Assembly (NCBI GenBank): GCA_016763395.1
Contig: JAESTW010000434.1
Span: 1 to 11,490, forward strand
DNA length: 11,490 bases
Reading direction: 5' to 3'
Source of the DNA: Kofleriaceae bacterium
GTDB lineage: Bacteria; Myxococcota_A; Polyangia; Haliangiales; Haliangiaceae
The notes beneath the pieces are model-generated. The model saw nothing but the letters and a program-made list of their open reading frames with translations. It was not told the origin of the DNA and did not search any database. This document shows, one piece after another, positions 6,482 through 11,490 of this stretch; the first letter of the stretch is position 1; every line of letters begins with the position of its first letter. The position numbers and the translations under genes are program-made.

Positions 6482-7051
6482 ATGGAAGACACAGAAGTAG
6501 ACATTGCAAAAGTAAGAGCCCTCTACGAGAGTGACCCGCTCGCAGAGCGCATCCTCGAGAAATTCGCAGAACGCAAGCGCGCACCGCGAGGAGGAATCAC
6601 AACAAGCCGCCTTATCTGGCAATGGTTCAAGGATGACGGCTTTACCAACAGGGAAATAAACAAAGTACTAAGAGAACTGGCAGACGCAGGCGCAGGCGAG
6701 TTTATCCTAGGGAGAAGAGGCGGACACACGAGAATATGCTGGTCCACTCCAGTGATCGGACTGGCAAGGGCAGTCATTGATGGCGAAAGCGAAATAGAAG
6801 AAGTGGAATATGAAGAAGAAGCCTTCGAAGAAGACATAGACGGCAACGACCTGCCTGCAAGGCTCATGATTCGACCAGGCCTTACCGTTGAAATACTGGG
6901 ACTCCCACAAGACCTGACACAGAAGGAGGCCGAGAAGATAACAGAATTCGTGCGAATCCTTCCACTGACACAGGCACCCCGGGAAAGCACTCCGACCTTC
7001 CCTCCCAAAGGAGAACTCCTGGCGCCGCCATACACCGCAGCGGCCAAGTAG
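6482..7051 (+). CDS. Winged-helix-like putative regulator with an acidic linker
   Basis: This is a 189-residue cytoplasmic protein. ATG at 6482 is chosen over the in-frame ATG at 6449 because aggagag sits a good six bases upstream of it. Residues about 38-95 (GGITTSRLIWQWF, FTNREINKVLRELADAG, FILGRRGGHTRICW) read as helix-turn-helix plus a beta hairpin, the arrangement of a winged helix. An acidic linker follows (about 103-120, mostly Glu/Asp). A second small region (about 130-162) holds LPQDLTQKEAEKITEFVRIL, and the tail is Pro-rich. This suggests DNA binding by the first part and dimerisation or partner contact by the second. It lies within the dif-bounded segment and ends 30 bases before dif-like site B. 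No named family is recognised. Confidence 0.7.
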   Translation: MEDTEVDIAKVRALYESDPLAERILEKFAERKRAPRGGITTSRLIWQWFKDDGFTNREINKVLRELADAGAGEFILGRRGGHTRICWSTPVIGLARAVIDGESEIEEVEYEEEAFEEDIDGNDLPARLMIRPGLTVEILGLPQDLTQKEAEKITEFVRILPLTQAPRESTPTFPPKGELLAPPYTAAAK

Positions 7052-7076
7052 CTCGACTGTCATCCCGTGCCGCTAG

Positions 7077-7107
7077 AGTTTCCCTACATAAACTCCCTTA
7101 TGTAGGG
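7077..7107. repeat. dif-like recombination site B
   Basis: ccctacataa (7082-7091), the 6-base centre actccc and ttatgtaggg (7098-7107) form perfect 10-bp inverted arms. The upstream agttt (7077-7081) sits at the same distance from CATAA as in site A, so the 15-base left arm agtttccctacataa shares 11 of 15 bases with A. No T-tract follows, so a terminator is unlikely. It lies just after the winged-helix gene. Confidence 0.6.
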
Positions 7108-7140
7108 CGGTGGCGCTGGGCGCCCTCGACTCGCTCCTTA

Positions 7141-7175
7141 GGTTTGTTCCCATAACGTACCTTATGGGAACAAAC
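7141..7175. repeat. dif-like recombination site C
   Basis: gtttgttcccataa (7142-7155) and ttatgggaacaaac (7162-7175) are perfect 14-bp inverted arms around the 6-base centre cgtacc. The 15-base left arm ggtttgttcccataa matches site A at 12 of 15 positions. Its centre lies 64 bp from that of site B and about 63 bp before the recombinase start, so it could also act as an operator for that gene. Confidence 0.62.
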
Positions 7176-7221
7176 TACCAAACCAGACGTAAAAGAGTGG
7201 GGTTTAGGGTACGTTTGGCGC

Positions 7222-8280
7222 ATGGCGAAGAGACTCAAACCCGCTTCAGTTTGTGCACATAAGGATATTTCAGACCTCGCACCCCGAATCGTCTCCGATA
7301 AACTCGTAGAATTGGGGGTGCCGGCGCCAAAAGGGAGCGAGCCGACGCTGTTTTTGTGGTTTGTCCTTTATATGCAGCTCGAGGTGATTGGCGTGAAGGC
7401 CAAAGCGACCGAGGATGCGAAGTGGCAGGACATGAAGGGGTTTATGACTTGGTACTCGGATACCAATGGGCACTTACTCGCCGAGAACTGGCTTAAACGG
7501 GACACTGCAGGGTATTTGGATAGCCTCGAGGCTTTGGGGCGGAAGCCGTCGACCATTAACCGCGCGTTTCGGACGATAAGAACTTTTGTTAGATGGTTGC
7601 AAAAACGGCCCGGCCAGCCTCTGGTGGATGACCCGGTACACGTCTCGATGGAACGGCGCCAGCAGAAGCGAGAGCCAAGCAAATTGGCTGACCCTGTGAT
7701 GTGGGGCCTATTGAAAGCGGCGGACAACTTGGTGTTGACCGAGGCGAAAAACAAGAATGCGAGGCCGGTGCGAAATCGGGCTATTCTGGTTGCGCTGCAG
7801 GAAACTGGGTTGCGGGTGAGTGAGCTTTGCAATCTCAACCTCGGACAGTACGAAGATAGGTATTTGAGGGACGTCAAGCGGAAGGGGAATCGCATTGATG
7901 ATGTATACGTCCCCAAAAAGGCTAGGAAGGTCATTGAGGAGTACTTGACGACAGAACGGCGCAAAGACGACAAGGGGGCGGCGAAGGGAAAGCCGCTATT
8001 TTTGTCCGGGAGGCAGGGGAAGAGCGAGGGGCGGCTGACGCGGAGGTCGATCGCGACGATACTGGATAAACTCGCAGCCGAGGCGGGCAAGTATTCAGGC
8101 GGCGGCATCGAGATACATCCGCACATGCTTAGACACACCTATGGGTCGAAGATTATGGCCAAGACGAGTTCGGAGTCGCAGACTGCGGAGTTTTTGGGGC
8201 ATTCGAGCACCAAGTACACAGGGATGTACATCGGGCTCACGAAGCAGGAGAGGGAGGACTTGCTCGATGGCGAGCCATAG
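7222..8280 (+). CDS. Tyrosine recombinase/integrase, Xer-like
   Basis: This 352-residue site-specific recombinase cuts and rejoins DNA through a phosphotyrosine intermediate. The N-terminal part (about 40-135) is the core-binding, SAM-like domain (WFVLYMQLE, STINRAFRTIRTFVRWL). The catalytic domain follows with the complete residue set: Arg198 in TGLRVSEL, Lys221 in the KRKGNR hairpin, His301 and Arg304 in HPHMLRHTYG, His327 in LGHSS, and nucleophile Tyr336 nine residues later. It appears intact. It is somewhat longer than XerC/XerD (about 300), mainly at the N-terminus. The ATG at 7222 lacks a strong ribosome site. Codons 9-14 overlap a copy of the 15-base left arm of dif-like site A. Three dif-like sites lie immediately upstream, so these are its probable substrates. 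Whether it is autonomous or needs host XerC/XerD is unknown. Confidence 0.93.
   Translation: MAKRLKPASVCAHKDISDLAPRIVSDKLVELGVPAPKGSEPTLFLWFVLYMQLEVIGVKAKATEDAKWQDMKGFMTWYSDTNGHLLAENWLKRDTAGYLDSLEALGRKPSTINRAFRTIRTFVRWLQKRPGQPLVDDPVHVSMERRQQKREPSKLADPVMWGLLKAADNLVLTEAKNKNARPVRNRAILVALQETGLRVSELCNLNLGQYEDRYLRDVKRKGNRIDDVYVPKKARKVIEEYLTTERRKDDKGAAKGKPLFLSGRQGKSEGRLTRRSIATILDKLAAEAGKYSGGGIEIHPHMLRHTYGSKIMAKTSSESQTAEFLGHSSTKYTGMYIGLTKQEREDLLDGEP
7248..7262. repeat. dif-like left half-site D inside the recombinase gene
   Basis: agtttgtgcacataa is identical to the left arm of site A (5580-5594), in the same orientation. The bases after it (ggatat, ttcagacc) do not continue as a TTATG right arm, so only the left half is present. 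It is translated as Ser-Val-Cys-Ala-His-Lys near the recombinase N-terminus. With site A it bounds a segment of about 1.67 kb. Confidence 0.6.
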
Positions 8281-8367
8281 ATCCCGGCTTTTCCTTGGCA
8301 GGCATTGCTCTGCTTTCTGGGAGCGGCGCATTGTGACTTGGCAGCGCTCTAATGTGTGGCACTTTAT

Positions 8368-8772
8368 TTAGCCCTTAGCGGCCTGTTTCCGCTCTGCAGA
8401 CAGTAGATTCGCCAAATCTAGCTGGAGCTTCCGAAGCTCTGCGATGGCATCATCGATGCCATCGCATTTGACGCCAAGCAAGGACACGCGACCATGAACC
8501 TGGTCACACCGACCCCTGAAAGAGTCGTCTTCCTCCCGGAGAAGTGTGAGAGCCCTCGCACTATCGAGTTCCGTAGCCAGGAGGTGCAAGCGGTCGGAGA
8601 GAGCTTTAACCTCTCCTTCGTTTCCCTTTACATAGACTAAAGTTTTCGACCTGATCTCTGTGCAATGATTGATAAACGCCCAGCAGGTACTGAGCCAAGC
8701 AGCGTAGGCTTCCTCCTTCGCACGAACGTTTATGGAGAGTTCCTTCCGTCTCTCTCTCCGATCCTGCCACAA
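8368..8772 (-). pseudogene. C-terminal part of an amber-split lipoprotein gene, alpha-helical
   Basis: This 134-codon frame begins directly after the TAG at 8773-8775 and is in the same frame as the lipoprotein upstream. The first codon is TTG (8770-8772); there is no ATG anywhere in the frame and no convincing ribosome site, so independent initiation is doubtful. The product would be soluble and strongly helical (RRERRKELSINVRAKEEAYAA, VKALSDRLHLLATELDSA, DDAIAELRKLQLDLANLL), typical of a periplasmic coiled protein. Read through the amber, the whole protein would be a lipoprotein of about 212 residues. Either the gene is broken by a nonsense change, or TAG is suppressed, or the TTG restarts by coupling after the stop. 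Function is unknown. It converges with the recombinase gene. Confidence 0.55.
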
Positions 8773-9006
8773 CTATGCTTGGACCTCTACGTAGGACTCT
8801 TCGTCTTCGTGTAATATGTTGAGAGCCCTACGGCATCGATTGGCGGCGCGTACCAGTTCGAGTCGCACCTTGTACTCGGCGCGCGTCCTGGGCGTCATGG
8901 GCGTCTCTGTGGAGACGCTATCTTCGGATACTGGGTTGTAGTACTTGCTTGTGACTGCGCAGCTGGCTACTGCCGCTGCTAGTACAGAAAGAGCGATGGC
9001 ATGCAT
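8773..9006 (-). CDS. Small putative lipoprotein, N-terminal part of an amber-split gene
   Basis: The protein is 77 residues from ATG 9006; a TTG two codons earlier (9012) has CAGGG five bases before it and may be the true start. The N-terminus MHAIALSVLAAAVASC ends in the lipobox VASC, with Cys16 as the predicted lipidated residue. The mature part is short and charged (YNPVSEDSVSTETP, then helical AEYKVRLELVRAANRCRRALNIL). The frame can be opened back to 9237, but that extension overlaps the kinase gene, is low-complexity (Ser/Pro/Thr/Arg) and would bury the signal peptide, so it is rejected. It ends at TAG 8773-8775 while the same frame stays open for 134 more codons. It lies 94 bases downstream of the kinase gene on the same strand, probably co-transcribed. 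Confidence 0.55.
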   Translation of the reverse strand: MHAIALSVLAAAVASCAVTSKYYNPVSEDSVSTETPMTPRTRAEYKVRLELVRAANRCRRALNILHEDEESYVEVQA

Positions 9007-9100
9007 AGGCAATACTACCCTGACCCTTGACGCTTGGTCTAGGTCTCGACTACCAGTCGTCGTGGCTCGATGGCGTGTTTCTGTCCGGTCGGCAGCGGAG

Positions 9101-10423
9101 CTACGGAGTTCGTGGGATGACCCCGCGTCCTTCGATGATGCTTGTGGGGTCAACTTTGTCGAGGATCTGCATGAGCTGCAGCAGGGTGGCGCTGTTGGTC
9201 TCTTTGCCGTAGGCTGCTCGAACGCACCCCATGACATGATAGCGGTGTCTGGCTATAGCAATCTCGCAAAGTCGCGTGAAGCACGTCAGTTTTGATGTAG
9301 TGCTTAGTGCTGGATAGAGGCGACGGTAGAGTGTGCCCAGCGGATCTGCGTCATCAAAAAAACCATCGCCGACTGCCACGCCAGCGACTCCTGCCGACTG
9401 CTCGAGCGTATCGAGCAGGTGGTTTGCGTCGACGTGAGTGGAAATGAATACTGCCGGGGAGATCTGGGCCAGCCAGTACAAGTCCTGGGTCGAGTAGCCG
9501 ACTTGATTTGCGAAGTAGGCGGCGCAGAATCTGGACCATGCTACGTCGTTGGGCAGGGGGTGTTTCGCAATCTCCTCTACATGGATTCCCATTGAGCCAA
9601 TGTTGATATTGTAGTCCGCAAACGCCATGAATGCTGCATCTAGCGCCTCGGTGGCAGACTGATATCGATCACCGACTTCGTGCTCGGCCAGTTTGCTGCA
9701 AAGCAAACTCCAGGGCTCGGCGAGGGACTCTGGCTTTGCATGCAAAGTTGTTCTTCCCTGTATGGCTGCTGCGAAGCTTCGCCCCAGGGCAAACAGGTCG
9801 GTTCGATGGTTGACCTCGGCGCTGCCGTCGTACTGCTCGGGCGACATACAGCCTGGCGTTCCGAACCATTCCTGTGCCTGGGTAAGTTTCTCAGTGAGGC
9901 GTGGATCCTCTTTGGCAAGTCCGAAGTCAATAACCTTCAGTATGCCGTCCTCGCCAATTAGTATGTTACTAGGGGATAGGTCGCGATGTATCGCGCCCGC
10001 CGAGCCGCCTTCCCCGTGACAGGCCCTGATGGCGTAGAGGGCCTGCAGGAAATACGAAGGGGCTTGACTCGGATCCTGCTTTACTGCCAAGGAGAGTGAG
10101 ACGGCACCCCTGACGAGTTCTTGCACTAGAGCTTTCTGCCCATCAGAGAATTCCATAAAGGCGATAATCTTCACGACGTTTCGGTGTCTGATGTTCCCGA
10201 GAATCCTCGCCTCCCGTACGAATTTTTTACTCCAGACTGGATGGGACAGAATGTGCTCAGCCGGCACCTTGATTGCTACTTTTTTCGGGAAGGGCTTCAG
10301 TCGCTCGGCGAGATACACAACTCCGAAGCCGCCTGAGTCAATTTTATCTAAAACTTTGTATTCAGCGAGGCCGTGAGTAATGATTGTTCCGGAGCTGATC
10401 GTCATCCTTGTAGACCTTATCAT
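9101..10423 (-). CDS. Hanks-type serine/threonine protein kinase, cytosolic
   Basis: This 440-residue protein has an N-terminal kinase domain (about 20-275). Visible elements are the Gly loop SGGFGVV (30-36), VAIK with Lys52, helix-C Glu71 in FVREARIL, the catalytic loop HRDLSPSN (146-153, Asp148, Asn153), DFG (166-168), and an activation segment ending GTPGCMSPEQ (188-197). All catalytic residues are present. The usual Lys of HRDLKPxN is replaced by Ser150, a variation also known in some bacterial kinases. The remaining 165 residues (about 275-440) are mostly helical with no transmembrane helix and no PASTA or recognised sensor domain. The start is ATG 10423, with AGGA close upstream; ATG 10405 is an alternative. 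The kinase is followed by the split lipoprotein gene. Substrate and signal are unknown. Confidence 0.92.
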   Translation of the reverse strand: MIRSTRMTISSGTIITHGLAEYKVLDKIDSGGFGVVYLAERLKPFPKKVAIKVPAEHILSHPVWSKKFVREARILGNIRHRNVVKIIAFMEFSDGQKALVQELVRGAVSLSLAVKQDPSQAPSYFLQALYAIRACHGEGGSAGAIHRDLSPSNILIGEDGILKVIDFGLAKEDPRLTEKLTQAQEWFGTPGCMSPEQYDGSAEVNHRTDLFALGRSFAAAIQGRTTLHAKPESLAEPWSLLCSKLAEHEVGDRYQSATEALDAAFMAFADYNINIGSMGIHVEEIAKHPLPNDVAWSRFCAAYFANQVGYSTQDLYWLAQISPAVFISTHVDANHLLDTLEQSAGVAGVAVGDGFFDDADPLGTLYRRLYPALSTTSKLTCFTRLCEIAIARHRYHVMGCVRAAYGKETNSATLLQLMQILDKVDPTSIIEGRGVIPRTP

Positions 10424-10432
10424 GAGTCCTAG

Positions 10433-10507
10433 TCAGTCTCGAAGATGACGGTCCGCTGAGCTTGCGACTTCGCCATACTCCGGTGGCCGTCCCGGTACTG
10501 CGATCAT
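10433..10507 (-). CDS. Possible 24-residue leader ORF upstream of the kinase
   Basis: ATG 10507 to TGA 10433 encodes 24 residues (MIAVPGRPPEYGEVASSADRH and three more). Its start context tacaaggATGA is identical to that of the alternative kinase start at 10405, 102 bp downstream. It ends nine bases before the ATG at 10423, so it could be a leader peptide coupled to the kinase. There is no independent evidence of translation. Confidence 0.2.
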   Translation of the reverse strand: MIAVPGRPPEYGEVASSADRHLRD

Positions 10508-10530
10508 CCTTGTATTCATGTCAGCACCTA

Positions 10531-10914
10531 CTAGTTGATGCCTATAGACGACAGCTTGCTACCTGTCCGCATAAACTGAGCGCAGCCTTCGCCATGCTCT
10601 GAGTACCAATCGAGCAGCGAGCGCAAGAGGGCTCGGTGATACTTATCGCTACTGCGAAGCATTCCCCCGATATCGGGATTTTCGCCCCCTCGGTACAGGT
10701 GCGACACCAAGCTCTGTAGCTGCAATGCCATCGTGTACGTTTTGCCCATCACCTGCCGTTCAAACTCTACGAATGGATTTGAGTGTGCGTCTGTGGCTTT
10801 GGCTTGCAACCAAAGCCACAACCTATCACCGCCGTCCGACCGGTAGCTTGTGGTTCTGAGTTTTTTAAGACTCTGGAACGGCGCCCCGATAAGCATCCGG
10901 CCAACTTTGAGCAC
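10531..10914 (-). CDS. Hypothetical soluble protein
   Basis: This 127-residue protein starts from GTG 10914; ATG 10896 is the alternative and removes six residues. It has no signal peptide or transmembrane segment. The central and C-terminal parts look helical (FERQVMGKTYTMALQLQSL, KYHRALLRSLLDWYSEH), and a basic N-terminus (SLKKLRTTSYRS) is followed by a Trp-rich stretch (RLWLWLQAKA). That stretch is encoded over a perfect 11-bp inverted repeat. It lies about 107 bases upstream of the kinase gene on the same strand, so it could be the first gene of that transcript. No family is recognised; whether it is a real gene is uncertain. Confidence 0.45.
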   Translation of the reverse strand: MLKVGRMLIGAPFQSLKKLRTTSYRSDGGDRLWLWLQAKATDAHSNPFVEFERQVMGKTYTMALQLQSLVSHLYRGGENPDIGGMLRSSDKYHRALLRSLLDWYSEHGEGCAQFMRTGSKLSSIGIN

Positions 10915-11056
10915 CCGAATCGAACGGCGTAACCTGCTGTTTTTATCCGAAACGCACCCGCGTTAACGGCTTCCCGAACGGTGCCGCGCGTTTTTCTCGG
11001 TTTTATTCCGGATCACTAGCAACTTCTCCCGCGCTTTGTCGATACCGCCCCTGAAT

Positions 11057-11094
11057 CCAATGCAAACCATGCATTGGAGCATGTCCGACCGGAC
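11057..11094. promoter_or_regulatory. Two adjacent hairpins before the right-edge gene
   Basis: ccaatgca (11057-11064) and tgcattgg (11070-11077) form a perfect 8-bp stem with a 5-base loop. It is followed after five bases by gtccg/cggac (11083-11087 and 11090-11094). They end about 20 bases before the ATG at 11115. No T-tract follows. The remaining non-coding bases 10915-11056 show nothing else that I can name. Confidence 0.4.
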
Positions 11095-11114
11095 AGGAAA
11101 GGGAGCGAATCACC

Positions 11115-11490
11115 ATGGCCGACGTTATCGAGGTATTGCCGTTAGGATGGAGCGAGTCTGGGGAACCGATTCGCGTGCCCACTGGGGCCACGGGTTGGCG
11201 CGTCAAGCTCTACCGCCCCGGCGTAAAGAAGCCCGACCTTGTCCGGGACGAATACGGCATGCCCGCCATGATTCCCCTGCAGGCAACGCCGGAAGAATTC
11301 CGCTCTCTAATGGGCGCAGGCGGCCGCTACCGCTTAGAGCCCGTCTTCTCGGACGGCCGCTCAATCGCTGACAGTGAACCCGCACTCATCATCCTGCGAG
11401 AGAAAACCGAAGAGGTCGCAGCACCGCTGCGGCAACAAGCCGGCGGCATCGACAGCAACGAGCTAATCCTAAGACTCATTGAACAACACA
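11115..11490 (+). CDS. Hypothetical protein, 3' partial
   Basis: An open frame runs from ATG 11115 to the right edge without a stop (125 codons seen). aaggga lies about 10 bases upstream as a ribosome site. The visible part starts MADVIEVLPLGWSESGEPIR and continues with a compact, probably beta-rich segment (GATGWRVKLYRPG, GMPAMIPLQATPEEF, GGRYRLEPVFSDGRSI, EPALIILRE). A polar linker and the start of a helix (DSNELILRLIEQH) follow. No signal peptide or membrane segment is seen. The pattern suggests a soluble protein, with a helical or coiled-coil region beginning where the window ends. No family is recognised. A competing 111-residue frame at 11036-11371 is an Arg/Pro-rich shadow. Confidence 0.6.
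   Translation, partial: MADVIEVLPLGWSESGEPIRVPTGATGWRVKLYRPGVKKPDLVRDEYGMPAMIPLQATPEEFRSLMGAGGRYRLEPVFSDGRSIADSEPALIILREKTEEVAAPLRQQAGGIDSNELILRLIEQH

Noticed and set aside
7142..7175. Sites B and C read as intrinsic terminators
   Set aside because: Neither stem is GC-rich at its inner end or followed by a T-tract, and the shared CATAA-N6-TTATG core with fixed outer GTTT fits recombination sites better.
5580..7262. Integron with attC cassettes
   Set aside because: No GTTRRRY/RYYYAAC core pairs are present and the recombinase shows no obvious IntI-like features; dif-like geometry explains the sites better.
7368..8138. 256-codon minus-strand frame
   Set aside because: It is antisense to the catalytic domain of the recombinase, with no recognisable protein features.
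9007..9237. Extended start of the lipoprotein at 9237
   Set aside because: It would overlap the kinase gene by 137 bases, add a low-complexity segment and place the lipobox signal peptide internally.
11036..11371. 111-codon plus-strand frame at the right end
   Set aside because: Arg/Pro-rich shadow of the better-supported frame starting at 11115, which has a ribosome site and protein-like composition.

Overview
The window is bacterial and most likely proteobacterial. That rests on periplasmic, lipoprotein and MBOAT-type envelope proteins, mixed ATG/GTG/TTG starts and dense coding on both strands; no ribosomal or housekeeping gene is present to fix the taxon. It looks like an accessory, mobile-element-rich part of a genome. 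It holds about a dozen supported genes, two of them cut by the window edges, and no rRNA, tRNA, CRISPR array or recognisable insertion sequence.

Left part (1-4700, envelope and exopolysaccharide). A metzincin-type zinc protease with six Cys-paired C-terminal repeats enters from the left edge. It converges on an SGNH-fold esterase/acetyltransferase gene. Only 12 bases from that gene's start codon, an AlgI-like MBOAT O-acetyltransferase gene starts in the opposite direction. Together they form the usual membrane acyl-transfer plus periplasmic SGNH pair for O-acetylating a surface glycan. A region with two mutually exclusive hairpins precedes a small exported protein of unknown role.

Middle part (4740-8280, mobile region). 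A small Cro/YdaS-like regulator lies upstream of a small unknown gene, with two palindromic operator-like sites exactly 30 bp apart between them. Then comes the most striking structure. Three sites have the architecture of Xer/dif recombination sites (a left arm ending CATAA, 6 bp, a right arm beginning TTATG). A fourth left half-site lies inside the 5' end of a complete tyrosine recombinase gene. The sites bracket a cargo of a zinc-ribbon/two-TM-helix gene pair (4-bp overlap) and a winged-helix-like regulator with its own dyad. I read this as a dif-like module with its own recombinase, similar in concept to pdif modules or Xer-exploiting elements, but with near-palindromic arms.

Right part (8281-11490). 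On the minus strand lie a cytosolic Hanks-type Ser/Thr kinase with an unassigned C-terminal half, followed by a small lipoprotein whose frame is split by a single amber codon. Further right are a hypothetical minus-strand gene and a plus-strand gene that runs off the right edge and is preceded by two hairpins.
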